Shown here piece after piece: positions 33,031-41,986 of a DNA stretch of 64,000 nt; the first letter of the stretch is position 1, and each line of letters starts with the position of its first letter. The stretch is from Kutzneria sp. GTDB lineage: Bacteria; Actinomycetota; Actinomycetes; Mycobacteriales; Pseudonocardiaceae. The notes under the pieces are model-generated. The model was not told where the DNA came from. It searched no databases and saw only the letters and a program-made list of their open reading frames with translations. Both the position numbers and the translations under genes were made by a program. The stretch is taken from positions 60,589 through 124,588 of the forward strand of contig JAFAZC010000075.1 in the NCBI GenBank assembly GCA_019239965.1. The letters run 5' to 3'.

Positions 33031-35199
33031 TCACGGCGCCGGGTCAACCGTGCCTTCGGCGATCATGGGCTCGATCTCGAACGGCAGCGCGAACGGCCCG
33101 AAGTGCTCGCCCTGTCCCAGGACGACGCCCACGTCGCGGAGGGTGGCGGCCTGCGCCTGACTGGTGACACCGGCGGCGAGCACCGGGAGACCGGCCACCT
33201 CGGCGAGCGAGACAACGCCGCCGATGGCCCGTACCACAAGGGGATCGGGTCGGGCCGCGGTGCCGAGCGCGGCCACGAACGTCGGGGCCAGCTTCACGCC
33301 GCGCACCGGCAGGCCGGCCAGGGTGAGCGGACCGCGGCCCGACCCGCCGACACCACTGATCACGACCTGGAATCCGTTGTCGGCCAACACCGACAGTGCC
33401 TCGAGCGGCTCGCCGCGGTCGTCCCTGATCACGTTCTGGTCGATCTCCAACTGGAGCTGGTCCGGCTCGACACCACTGCTCCGCACCATCGACATGAGCA
33501 GGCCGATCAGTTCCTGGTCACGGGCCTGTCGGTCCGGCAGGTGGACCGCCATCAGCGGCGCGGCGTCACCGAACTCCGTCCGCCAGTTGGCGGCCTGTGT
33601 ACAGGCTTCCCGCAGCACCAGCCCGGCCAGAGGCAGGATGTGGCCGGTCCGCGTGGCCATCGGCAGGAAGTCCGCTGGACTGAGCACGCCCAGTTCGTGG
33701 TGGTCCCAGAACACTAGGGCCTCGACCCCAACCAGCCGCCGGTCCTCAAGCCGGGCAATCGGCTGGTACTCGACGGAGACGCGCTGCTCGTGCAACGCGC
33801 CGGGCAGCTCGGTCGCCAACGCCATGCTGTGCCGCTCCGCCTCGCCCCTGTCGGTCTCGAACAGCGCCCACTGATCCTTGCCCTCACGTTTAGCCCAGCC
33901 CAGGGCCATGTCCGCGGCACGGAGCAGCTCCATCGGCTCGGCGCCGCGTGAGCACCGCTCCACGATCCCGACGCTCGCGGTCACCGACAGTTGGCGGTCC
34001 ATCGCCTTGACCGGCTCGGCGATCCGCCGTCGTGCGCGCTCCACCAAGTCGATCATGCTGTTGGTGGTGGAACGCACCACCAACAGCGCGAAGTGGTCGC
34101 CCGAGATGCGGCCGAGCAGTCCGTTGTCCGGGTCGAGTACTGAGCGCAGCCGGTCGGCGGCGGCCTTGAGCACGGCGTCCCCCGCCTCGTGGGAGACCCC
34201 GTTGTTGATCACCGAAAGCCCGTCGAGACCGAACACGGCCAGGCCGATCCGCACGTCCGGAGCGGACCCGCCGATGGCCGACTCCATCTTTGACAGGAAG
34301 AACGCGCGGGTGAACAGTCCAGTCAGCGGGTCGTGCAGCGTCTGCTGGCGCCAGCGTTCCTGCAACATGTGCAGGTCGGTCAGGTCCTCGACCATCACGA
34401 CCGGATAGTCGGGAAGGCCGTGCTCGTCCTTGATCAGCGACACCACGATGTGTGCCCAGATCGGCTCGCCGTCACCACGGATCAACCGCTGTTCCGAACG
34501 CAGCGAGGTGTAGGTGCCGCTGATCAGCCTCTCATAGGCCTTGGCCATGTCCTCGGCGTCGGTGGCCGGCATCAGGTCGTAGGCCGTGCGCTGGCGCAAC
34601 TCATCACTGGTGAGGCCAAGCATGTCCTGTAGTGCCAGGTTGGAGCTGACGATGTTGCCTTGCAGATCGCCGATGGCGATGCCGACGACGGACTCGCTGA
34701 ATACGGTGCGGAACCGTCGTTCACTGGCACGCAGCGCCCGCTCGGCGGCGTCCCGTGCCCGGAACACCGCCTTCTTCATCGTCTCCTGCTGTTCGGAGAT
34801 GTGGTCCCGAAGCGCGTCGAGGTAACCGCTGGTCATCGCACCAAGTAGATCGACCAGCCGAGTGCTGTGCGCCTCGTCTTCGGTCAGGCCGAGTGCCGGC
34901 AACAGTCGCCTTCCGACGACTCGCAGGCTCGCCTCCAGCGCCTGTGATCCGACCAGCTGCGCGGAAACCAGCCCGGTGCCGACGTCGACCGCGGGCTGGA
35001 GATCGGCCGACCGCTCGCGCACAAGGACCGCGAGCGACTCGGCGAAACCGGTCAGGATGCCCCGCAACTCGGCCCGCGACATGGGCACCGTGCTTGTCGC
35101 GACGGCGGCGGACGTCCACTCGCGGGCGAACTCGGCGAGGCCGGGAAAGAGCGTGCCCTGCTCGCGCTGCCCCGCCGACGAGTCGTGCCGGTCAGCCAT
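33031..35199 (-). CDS. PAS-GGDEF-EAL protein with degenerate catalytic domains
   Basis: 722 residues, no membrane segment. A helical N-terminal region (1-150) is followed by PAS (about 161-275), GGDEF (about 284-450) and EAL (about 465-715). The GGDEF signature is SGDHF (366-370). In the EAL domain the EAL triplet (493-495) survives, but the metal-binding/catalytic stretches usually written NxS, LxxTE, DDFGTG, KID and EGVE read HLP, LEIDQ, SGVGGSG, KLAP and AGVT. It is probably a c-di-GMP-binding or signalling adaptor rather than an enzyme. ATG follows GAGAGGGG closely. Confidence 0.9.
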   Translation of the reverse strand: MADRHDSSAGQREQGTLFPGLAEFAREWTSAAVATSTVPMSRAELRGILTGFAESLAVLVRERSADLQPAVDVGTGLVSAQLVGSQALEASLRVVGRRLLPALGLTEDEAHSTRLVDLLGAMTSGYLDALRDHISEQQETMKKAVFRARDAAERALRASERRFRTVFSESVVGIAIGDLQGNIVSSNLALQDMLGLTSDELRQRTAYDLMPATDAEDMAKAYERLISGTYTSLRSEQRLIRGDGEPIWAHIVVSLIKDEHGLPDYPVVMVEDLTDLHMLQERWRQQTLHDPLTGLFTRAFFLSKMESAIGGSAPDVRIGLAVFGLDGLSVINNGVSHEAGDAVLKAAADRLRSVLDPDNGLLGRISGDHFALLVVRSTTNSMIDLVERARRRIAEPVKAMDRQLSVTASVGIVERCSRGAEPMELLRAADMALGWAKREGKDQWALFETDRGEAERHSMALATELPGALHEQRVSVEYQPIARLEDRRLVGVEALVFWDHHELGVLSPADFLPMATRTGHILPLAGLVLREACTQAANWRTEFGDAAPLMAVHLPDRQARDQELIGLLMSMVRSSGVEPDQLQLEIDQNVIRDDRGEPLEALSVLADNGFQVVISGVGGSGRGPLTLAGLPVRGVKLAPTFVAALGTAARPDPLVVRAIGGVVSLAEVAGLPVLAAGVTSQAQAATLRDVGVVLGQGEHFGPFALPFEIEPMIAEGTVDPAP

Positions 35200-35211
35200 A
35201 GCCCCTCTCTT

Positions 35212-35225
35212 GTGTCCCGGGACAC
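35212..35225. promoter_or_regulatory. 14-bp palindrome upstream of the GGDEF-EAL gene
   Basis: GTGTCCCGGGACAC is perfectly self-complementary and lies 12 bp before the start codon at 35199, in the 45-bp gap after yaaA. It has no loop, so an operator is more plausible than a hairpin. Regulator unknown. Confidence 0.4.
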
Positions 35226-35244
35226 CTGTCGACCTTAGTCCGGT

Positions 35245-35988
35245 TCAGGCCGCGACGACGAGGTCGACCATCAGATCGGCGGTGGGAACGAGAGTCAGCC
35301 CAGCCTTGCGGGCGACACCGACCAGTCCGTCGACATCCCTCGGCTCACTCCTGGCCGCCGCCAGTGCCCTCGCCAGCCTTCCCTTGTGCGCCTTGTTGTG
35401 GTGGCTGATCACTCGCGGCCGCCCACGGTCGTCCTGGCTCACCACCCGCACGGCGACGGCGGTCGGCACCCTGGCCAGCGCCGAGTAGGCCGACGACCGG
35501 AGATCGACGACCAGTCCGTCGACCTTGGCGAGCACCGGCTCGAGCGCTGGGCGCCACAGCGTGCGCAGGTCGCCGACGCCGGGCAGCACACTGCCGCCGG
35601 ACAGCCGGTATGCCGGGATTCGTTCGTCACCTCGGACGAGGCCGAACAGCGCGGAGGCCACCGCCAGCCGACGGTGTGCCCTCGCCAGTTCGGCCCTGCT
35701 CAGCCCCGGCACGTCGAGCGCGTCGTACAGCACACCCGTGTAGCGGGACAGGGCGGGCAGGGTGGGCGAGCGGAACAGGTCGGCGTTGCGCCGCACCTCC
35801 GCGGTCTGCCGGGAGGAAAGCTTGAGCGCGGCGAGAGTGGCGGGCACGTCGGCCGCCAGATCGACAAGGGCGGTGCCCAGCCTGTTCCGTGTCGGCCCCA
35901 GTTCGGGGAAGGACAGCGAGGCAATGTGGACGGGGCCGCCGTCGCCACCGTCGGCTTTGGACTCGGAGGGAGGGAGCAGGACAAGCAC
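35245..35988 (-). CDS. yaaA: YaaA-family peroxide stress protein
   Basis: 247 residues of the YaaA/DUF328 family. The N-terminal LVLLPPSESKADGGDGG is the family hallmark, and the C-terminal ISHHNKAHKGRLARAL and GLTLVP are also conserved. In E. coli YaaA protects against peroxide by limiting free iron and binds DNA; the same role here is inferred. GTG start 35988 may be leaderless: TACTGT lies 8 nt upstream, repeated once more 18 bp further. It is followed in the same direction by the GGDEF-EAL gene. Confidence 0.88.
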   Translation of the reverse strand: MLVLLPPSESKADGGDGGPVHIASLSFPELGPTRNRLGTALVDLAADVPATLAALKLSSRQTAEVRRNADLFRSPTLPALSRYTGVLYDALDVPGLSRAELARAHRRLAVASALFGLVRGDERIPAYRLSGGSVLPGVGDLRTLWRPALEPVLAKVDGLVVDLRSSAYSALARVPTAVAVRVVSQDDRGRPRVISHHNKAHKGRLARALAAARSEPRDVDGLVGVARKAGLTLVPTADLMVDLVVAA

Positions 35989-35993
35989 AAGGC

Positions 35994-36023
35994 GGCACAG
36001 TACAACAAGGTGGCACAGTACAG
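35994..36023 (-). repeat. Tandem 11-bp repeats in the yaaA promoter
   Basis: GGCACAGTACA occurs at 35994-36004 and 36012-36022. On the minus strand each copy holds TACTGT, a plausible -10 hexamer, and the proximal one is correctly spaced for a leaderless start at 35988. They could also be regulator half-sites on one DNA face. Confidence 0.35.
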
Positions 36024-36051
36024 TCGCGCCGCGCCGACCGACCCGGGTGCG

Positions 36052-37392
36052 TTAGACGCGGGTCGGCGCGGTGTCCAGCAAGTCGAGGAACGCTCGCAGA
36101 TGGACGGTGAGGTCGTCGGCGGTGTACATCGCCGGATTCGCGTCAAAATCCACTCGCAGGTCGGCGCCAGCGTCTCCGGCGTGCACGGTGACGGTGAGGT
36201 CGTGCACCGCCCCGGCGGCGAGCGGGTGCGACGTGCCCCGGTGGTCTCCGAACCACAGCTCGTAGCTGATGGGGCTGACGTTGACCACCGGTCCGTACAG
36301 TCGGCGTTCCCTTGTGCCGGAGTGCAGTTCGTGGCGCAGCCATTCCGACCGGTAGCGCTCGTGCGGCCACACGGCGAGCACCTCGTCGGCGACCCGCCTC
36401 GACACCTCGCGCAGGCTCGCGTCCGGTGCGATCTCCACCCGCAACGGCACGATGTTCGCCACCGAGCACGGCACGTTCAGTGATACCGACCGGCGCCGGC
36501 ACATCCTCGGCAGGCCGAGGACCACTTCGGGCACGCCGGTCACATGCCGCAGATAACTCGCCACGGTCGCGATCACCACGGTCGACCAGCTCGTCCCACA
36601 CCGGTCGGCGACCTCGGACCAGTCCTGCACGACCGAGGGCGGCAGCGTCACCGACCGACGCAGGAATCGGCCTGTCGCGGGCACCGTCAGATCGGCGAGG
36701 CTGACCGGAACCGGCGCGTCGGCGTAGCGCTGCGTCCAGAACGCCCGGTCTCGGCTGCATGCCGCCGATTCGGTGTAGCGGGCGTCCTCGTCGATGACCG
36801 ACCGGAGCGAGCCGAACGGCTCGCCGCCGGCGCGACCGGCCGTCCGTGCCGAGTACAGGTCCGCCACCCTGCGGTTGAGGAGAAAGCATCCGTAGTCGTC
36901 GAGGACGATGTTGTGGGTGCGGTAGTACCACAGGAACCGGTCGTCGGCCACGACGAGCAGGGCGTGCCGGTACAGCGGCCCGTTGATCAGTTCGACCGAC
37001 CGGCCCGTGTCGGCCCGCATCCAGGTGAGTGCCGCCGCCAGCGGCTCCGCCTGATCGCTGAGGTCGACGACCGTGAGCGGCACGGAACGCACCGGCGACA
37101 CGTGTTGCCAGACCTGGTCGTCGTCCACGGTGAAGCGGAGGTGGAGGCATTCGGCCTCGGCGACGGCCTGCTCCACCGCGTTCCGGAAGGCGGAAAGGTC
37201 CACCGATCCCTGGATGTCGACGTACTGGGCGATGGCGTGGACCGGGTCGTCCCAGCCGTGTCTCCGCGCCGATTCGTGCCCCAGGGGCAACCAGAGGTCC
37301 CGCTGTGCCGCCGACAGCGGCCAGTGCACCGTGGGAAAGGTGACTGTCGAGAACGCGCTGCCGGAAAAGGTGCTCTCCGAGAAGGTGCTCAT
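36052..37392 (-). CDS. Stand-alone NRPS-type condensation domain / PapA-like acyltransferase with altered active site
   Basis: 446 residues, a two-lobed chloramphenicol-acetyltransferase-like condensation fold. PLSAAQRDLWL at the N-terminus is motif C1. The active-site motif HHxxxDG reads H160-N161-I-V-L-D165-D166 in LWYYRTHNIVLDDYG, so the second (catalytic) histidine is Asn and the Gly is Asp. RFLRRSVTLPP and the GLPRMCRRRSVSLNVPCSVANIVPLRVEI region match the later core motifs. No carrier or adenylation domain is attached. ATG overlaps the patatin stop (ATGA). It may transfer acyl groups non-canonically or act as a partner protein. Confidence 0.83.
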   Translation of the reverse strand: MSTFSESTFSGSAFSTVTFPTVHWPLSAAQRDLWLPLGHESARRHGWDDPVHAIAQYVDIQGSVDLSAFRNAVEQAVAEAECLHLRFTVDDDQVWQHVSPVRSVPLTVVDLSDQAEPLAAALTWMRADTGRSVELINGPLYRHALLVVADDRFLWYYRTHNIVLDDYGCFLLNRRVADLYSARTAGRAGGEPFGSLRSVIDEDARYTESAACSRDRAFWTQRYADAPVPVSLADLTVPATGRFLRRSVTLPPSVVQDWSEVADRCGTSWSTVVIATVASYLRHVTGVPEVVLGLPRMCRRRSVSLNVPCSVANIVPLRVEIAPDASLREVSRRVADEVLAVWPHERYRSEWLRHELHSGTRERRLYGPVVNVSPISYELWFGDHRGTSHPLAAGAVHDLTVTVHAGDAGADLRVDFDANPAMYTADDLTVHLRAFLDLLDTAPTRV

Positions 37393-38348
37393 GGTCGTCC
37401 CCTGGTGATGGCGGTGAGTGCATGGTGTGCGCGTTGTCGTCCGTGTGTGATGACGGTGCGCGCGACATCCGGGTCGAACCGCAGGAAGCCGCTGACCTCG
37501 AACTCCTCGGACGGCTCGACGAGCACCAGACGAGGGCTGCGTCGTGTGCTCGCGGTGTGCCGGTAGTCGCGGAGCACCGAGAAGCGCGCGACGTTGTCGA
37601 AGACAAGGGCGATCGCGTCGCCGAGCGACTGGGCCGGGCCGCCCGACCTGCCGGTCGAGGAGGTCACCACGATCACCGTGTCGGGGCGGTAGTCCAATGC
37701 CGGCGCCAGCGGCGTGTTGGCGACCATTCCCGCGTCGGCATACGCTTCGCCGTCGATCGTGACGGGCGGGAACAGCACCGGCGCCGAGGCGCTGGCCAGC
37801 AGATGGTCGACGGTCAGGTCGACCGGCCGGAACTCGGGCGCTCCCCGCGGTGCAGCATTGGTGAACCGGACCACCCCTCCGGTGGACTCGGCGACCGCGG
37901 AGACCACCACCGTGACGCCCGGTGCGACACGAACGCGCGGCCCACCCAGTGCCGACACCAGAGTCCTGCGGGCCGGCTCCGAATCGAGCAGCCACGTCCA
38001 CCCGACCGAGTCCAGCGTGCCGGCGAGCAGGTCCCCGGTGAACAACCTCGCGAGTCCCGCCGGTCGCGGCAGCCGCCACACGTCCAGCCGAGGCCGGTAC
38101 ACGTCCCGGCTATGCAGCCCTGTCCACAGGTCGGTGAGGTCGGAGGGGGTGAGTCCACCAGCCAGCAGGCCGACGTTGAGCCCGCCGGCCGAGGTACCCG
38201 AGAGCAGGGTCGGCCGCAGGCCGGCGTCGGCGAGCCCGGCCGCGACGCCAGCGCCGAAATAGGCCGCCCGCGCTCCACCGCCGGAGAGCACTAGTGCGAT
38301 CCGGCCCAGTGAATCCTCCACGGCAGCCGTGTCCGGCGCCGAGTTCAC
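37389..38348 (-). CDS. Patatin-like phospholipase
   Basis: 319-residue Ser-Asp dyad acyl hydrolase. The oxyanion loop is SGGGARAAYFGAG (22-34), the nucleophile elbow GTSAGG (Ser53) and the catalytic Asp in YADAGMVANTPL. There is no signal peptide or transmembrane segment. GTG 38348 overlaps the stop of the GMC gene (GTGA), and its own stop overlaps the condensation-domain gene, so all are translated from one message. It probably releases acyl chains from a phospholipid or neutral lipid. Confidence 0.9.
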   Translation of the reverse strand: MNSAPDTAAVEDSLGRIALVLSGGGARAAYFGAGVAAGLADAGLRPTLLSGTSAGGLNVGLLAGGLTPSDLTDLWTGLHSRDVYRPRLDVWRLPRPAGLARLFTGDLLAGTLDSVGWTWLLDSEPARRTLVSALGGPRVRVAPGVTVVVSAVAESTGGVVRFTNAAPRGAPEFRPVDLTVDHLLASASAPVLFPPVTIDGEAYADAGMVANTPLAPALDYRPDTVIVVTSSTGRSGGPAQSLGDAIALVFDNVARFSVLRDYRHTASTRRSPRLVLVEPSEEFEVSGFLRFDPDVARTVITHGRQRAHHALTAITRGRP

Positions 38349-40681
38349 GCCGACATCCTGGGCCGGTAAACGTCCCACAGTGAGCCGAGGAAGAACAGGC
38401 CGAAGCGTTCCAGGGTCCGCAGCGGGTCACCGCCGGCGGTCCGCACCGTACCGAGTTGGCGGAGGAAATCGCCCGCGCCGAGCCGCAGCACACCGGCGCC
38501 CAACCGCACCGGCCCATGCAGCAGGCGCACGTGCAGCGTGGTCGTGTCCGGCCAGATAGCGGTCGGCGGCCCGGCATTGAGGTCCTTGTGTCCCAACAGG
38601 ACCAGTTCGCGTCCGCGCTGATCGGTGAACGCGAGCCGGTAGAGCATGCGCCTGCGTTGTGGCCCACGTCCCGCCACCATCAGGTTCACCACGCCGCAGG
38701 TGACCCGTCTGCGCCCGCCGAGCGCCGCGCAGTCCACCCAGCCCTGTGCCCGCGCCTCGTGGCGGGTCGAGCCGAGGAACCGGTCGAGGTCGATGGTGAT
38801 GGTCAGCCGGACCGCGAGTTCCGTCCGGTCGTCCTCGCTGTCCTCACCGGTGGTGAACCCGATCGTTCCGGTCATTTTCTCGGTGAAGGACAGCATGGTG
38901 GCGCCGGTCCGACCCCCGTTGAGACGGGCCGGCGCCACCGCCACGGCCGTCGTCGTTGCCCCTGAGCGACGGCGGCTGGTCGGTGTTGGCTTGTGTGGCG
39001 GGCCCCCCCTGCTCGGCCGCCGGCGCTCGAGCACGGCCTGGCACAGGCGGTCGGCCATGGCGGCGATGGTCAGCGACGGATTGGCGCCGACCGGGCCGGG
39101 CATCGCGGCCCCGTCCGCCACGTACAGCCCGGGATGGCCGAACACCTCGCCGTACGGGTCGCACACCCCCTCGCCGCGGTGGGCGCCGACGGGCGCGCCA
39201 CCGAGCGGGTGGGCGACGACGGTGCGCCGGCGCAGCCATGTCGGGCTGTCTGAGTACTCGCCGTCCAGCTCCCGCGCGACCGCGCGCATGGTGGCCCGGA
39301 CCCGCTCGAAGTACGCCTCGCTCGTCGACGTCGTCCACGACACATCCAACTCGCCGTTGCGCAGGCGCATCACCCCGTCAGGTGTGTCCCGCCCCATGCC
39401 GAGCAGCGGCAGGAAACTCACCGCCAGTGCACCATCCCCGAGCAGCCCTTCGATGTCGTGCTCGAGGTCGTCCGGGCAGGTGGGGATCAGCGCGGCGCGC
39501 ACGCGGTCGGCGGCGAACTCGACGACGCGCAGGAGCTGGCCGGGCAGGTCGAGGCTTTCCGCCAGCCAGTCGACGACCAGCGGATAACCGGCCTCCTGCA
39601 GGTAGAAGCCGCGGCCGCGGCCACCGTCGAGTTCGTCGGGCATCCGAATGCTGGTGGTGATCACCGGGCCTCTACTGGCGTCGAGGCGCCGGGGGCGGCC
39701 GTTCCGCTTGGCCCGCGTGACGAAGGTGATCAGGTCGCCGTTGCCGGAGAACCGGCTGCCGAGTGCGTCACTGATGCCGGGGAAGCGGAGCCGGTTGCCC
39801 AACAGCAGCCTGGTGGTGCCGAACGCGCCGGCCGCGAGCATCAGCCGGTCACAGGTGATCCGCCTCGACGCGGTGCTCCCGTCGGTGTCCCGTCGCAGGT
39901 ACCGGATCTCATAGCCGCCCCGGCTGTCGGGTCGCATCGCCTGTACCTCGCAGAGCGTGCGTAGCTCGGCCCCTTCCGCCTTTGCCGCGGAAAGATAGGT
40001 GTGGTCCAGGCTGTTCTTCGCCCCTTCGTTGCAGCCGATGTCGCACTCGCCACACAGCCGGCAGGTCCGCCTGACCACACCGTGCAGGTTGCCGTAGCCG
40101 GGCTCGGCGATCGGCAGCCCGATGCCGGGTTCTGCTCCCGGCGCCGCCGCGAAGCTCACCGCGAGTGGGGGCAGCGCCCAGTCCAGACCGAGCGCGGTGG
40201 CCACCTCGCGCATCGCCTCGGTCTTGGGGGTGTCGGCGTAGGCGGGATGGTGGAACGGATACGGCACGGGGGTGAGCATCCGTTCGACGGCGTCGTAGTG
40301 GGGATCCAACTCCGCCCGGGTCACCGGCCAGGTCTGGTAGCCGCCGCCGGGAACCGGCTCGTCCCGGACGAACCATCGTTCGTCCTTACGCAGCAACACG
40401 TTCGCGTACACCAGGGAGCCGCCGCCGAGTCCGCTTGAGACCACCGAGTCGAAACCCCGGAATCCCAGCACGTCGTACAGACCGTAGGTGCCGCGGGGCG
40501 GATCCCAGAAGTTGCGCCGCATCTGCTCTGGTGTGCGCGGAAAAGTGCCGGGCGGATAGGGCCTGCCGCGTTCGAGCAGGACAACCGACAGACCGGCTTC
40601 GGCCATCCGGTACGCGCACACCGCCCCGCCGAAGCCGGATCCGACGACAACGACGTCGGTGTGTTCGACACCGGACGTCAT
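38345..40681 (-). CDS. GMC oxidoreductase (cholesterol oxidase-like) with extra C-terminal domain
   Basis: 778 residues, longer than usual GMC enzymes (~550). The FAD-binding GSGFGG is at 14-19 (VVVVGSGFGGAVCAYRMAEAG). GLGGGSLVYANVLLR and HPLGGAPVGAH...GLYVADGAAMPGPVGANPSLTIAAMADR are the cholesterol-oxidase-type GMC signatures. The Cys cluster CRLCGECDIGCNEGAKNSLD is kept. After residue ~570 a Pro/Arg linker leads to a separate beta-rich domain (LSFTEKMTGTIGF onwards). No signal peptide. ATG overlaps the upstream hydrolase stop. It probably oxidises an alcohol such as a sterol or other lipid alcohol. Confidence 0.9.
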   Translation of the reverse strand: MTSGVEHTDVVVVGSGFGGAVCAYRMAEAGLSVVLLERGRPYPPGTFPRTPEQMRRNFWDPPRGTYGLYDVLGFRGFDSVVSSGLGGGSLVYANVLLRKDERWFVRDEPVPGGGYQTWPVTRAELDPHYDAVERMLTPVPYPFHHPAYADTPKTEAMREVATALGLDWALPPLAVSFAAAPGAEPGIGLPIAEPGYGNLHGVVRRTCRLCGECDIGCNEGAKNSLDHTYLSAAKAEGAELRTLCEVQAMRPDSRGGYEIRYLRRDTDGSTASRRITCDRLMLAAGAFGTTRLLLGNRLRFPGISDALGSRFSGNGDLITFVTRAKRNGRPRRLDASRGPVITTSIRMPDELDGGRGRGFYLQEAGYPLVVDWLAESLDLPGQLLRVVEFAADRVRAALIPTCPDDLEHDIEGLLGDGALAVSFLPLLGMGRDTPDGVMRLRNGELDVSWTTSTSEAYFERVRATMRAVARELDGEYSDSPTWLRRRTVVAHPLGGAPVGAHRGEGVCDPYGEVFGHPGLYVADGAAMPGPVGANPSLTIAAMADRLCQAVLERRRPSRGGPPHKPTPTSRRRSGATTTAVAVAPARLNGGRTGATMLSFTEKMTGTIGFTTGEDSEDDRTELAVRLTITIDLDRFLGSTRHEARAQGWVDCAALGGRRRVTCGVVNLMVAGRGPQRRRMLYRLAFTDQRGRELVLLGHKDLNAGPPTAIWPDTTTLHVRLLHGPVRLGAGVLRLGAGDFLRQLGTVRTAGGDPLRTLERFGLFFLGSLWDVYRPRMSA

Positions 40682-41826
40682 GCGGCCTGCCGTTTCAGGA
40701 ACTCCAGCATGTGCGGGAACACCTCGAGGTCGGCATGGCGGCCGATGAACGGGTCGAGGTGTCCGTAGTGTGGCAGGACGCACAGCTCGTGCCGGCCCGG
40801 TACAGCCGCCTCCAGCCGCCGGTGGAAGACCTGCTGGGAGTTGGTGAACACCCGGTTGCGGTCGCCGGTGACCAGCAGCAGCGGCGTTGTGACCTGGGCG
40901 ATGTCGGTCAGGTAGTCCTCGGGGAGCGCGGCATGGCGCTGGTCGGCCGGGTCGTACCTGACCGCCCTTCCCGCCAGCACCATCTTGCGCACATGCCGGT
41001 CGTAGTTGAGGCCTGAGCCCTGGCACAGGTCGCCGACGCGGGAGTGCGTGACGGGCAGCAGGTTGGCGTGCTCGTACATCGCGGGCCAGCCCGTGCCCCA
41101 CATCGCGCTCAGCAGGTGACAGGCGGGGTTGGCGCACTCCGGATGCAGCAGGGAGACCAGCCGCGAGATGGTCCGGCCCGGTGTGAACCTCGGCGCCCAC
41201 CCCCACTGCGGATCGAGATAGGGAATACCGAGACCGTACTCGACGAGGTCGGGCACGGCGATCAGGCGCGCCGTCGACCAGAGCGGCACTCTCGGCATCA
41301 GTGAGACGCTGTTTGCGATCACACTGGCGATACCGCTCACCGCACCACCGAACAGGCTCATCAGGAAGGACACCGAGCCGAGACAGTGGGTGATCACGTG
41401 GATCCGGCTGCCCCCGACGTGCCGGCGCATCTCGCGCAGCGCGGCCGGGTAGTCGAAGCAGGCGAGATCGTCGAGGGTGAACCGGTGCGCGGCGAGGTTG
41501 TAGGGATGCCGGTTGCTCATTCTCGAGTCGAGGGACCACACTTCGCCGAAACCGTTGTCCAGCAGGTAACTGACCAGGTTGCGGTGCTCGGGCATGATGA
41601 ACATGTCCGTCGAGGACGTCAGACCGTGCACCAGCAGGACGATGTTCTCGGTCGGTTCGCGACGAAATCGCAGCAGACTCAGGCCAAGGCCGTCCTCGGT
41701 GTCGAACGGGTGCGTCGAGATGTCGGCATCGCGCACACCGGCAAGTGTGAACAGCGGGACCCGACGTTCCATGATGTCACTCTGACGGACCAGTGAACGA
41801 TTTTGCATCGTGGTAAACCACGACAT
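40678..41826 (-). CDS. Alpha/beta hydrolase with cysteine at the nucleophile position
   Basis: 382 residues from ATG 41826. VLLVHGLTSSTDMF is the oxyanion loop. The nucleophile elbow is THCLGSVSF (His147-Cys148), so the usual Ser is Cys, as seen in some hydrolases linked to GMC genes. LLLVTGDRNRVFTN and HYGHLDPFIGRHADLEVFPHMLEFL supply the probable Asp and His. Start choice is uncertain: ATG 41772 (MERRVPLF) is also possible and neither has a clear ribosome-binding site. The stop overlaps the GMC start (ATGA), pairing the two products. Confidence 0.87.
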   Translation of the reverse strand: MSWFTTMQNRSLVRQSDIMERRVPLFTLAGVRDADISTHPFDTEDGLGLSLLRFRREPTENIVLLVHGLTSSTDMFIMPEHRNLVSYLLDNGFGEVWSLDSRMSNRHPYNLAAHRFTLDDLACFDYPAALREMRRHVGGSRIHVITHCLGSVSFLMSLFGGAVSGIASVIANSVSLMPRVPLWSTARLIAVPDLVEYGLGIPYLDPQWGWAPRFTPGRTISRLVSLLHPECANPACHLLSAMWGTGWPAMYEHANLLPVTHSRVGDLCQGSGLNYDRHVRKMVLAGRAVRYDPADQRHAALPEDYLTDIAQVTTPLLLVTGDRNRVFTNSQQVFHRRLEAAVPGRHELCVLPHYGHLDPFIGRHADLEVFPHMLEFLKRQAA

Positions 41827-41986
41827 CGCGTATCCGCGCCCGTCCTTCCCGCCCCCGTGCCAGGTCTGAACGAGGTAAGCACCAGGTGGCGACGGGTGGG
41901 AGGTCGTGACGGGGTGCCACGTCGGTGAATCGGCAAGGGGCGAATCGATACGGATCGAATCGGTACGGCCTGGAGGACGTCGAACC

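Noticed and set aside
36052..38079. Extended 675-codon ORF for the condensation protein
   Set aside because: The part upstream of ATG 37392 overlaps patatin out of frame; the ATGA overlap and C-domain N-terminus fix the real start.
38345..41539. Single 1064-codon minus-strand ORF
   Set aside because: Only the part from ATG 40681 is the GMC enzyme; the upstream 286 codons are an out-of-frame shadow of the alpha/beta hydrolase gene, a high-GC artefact.
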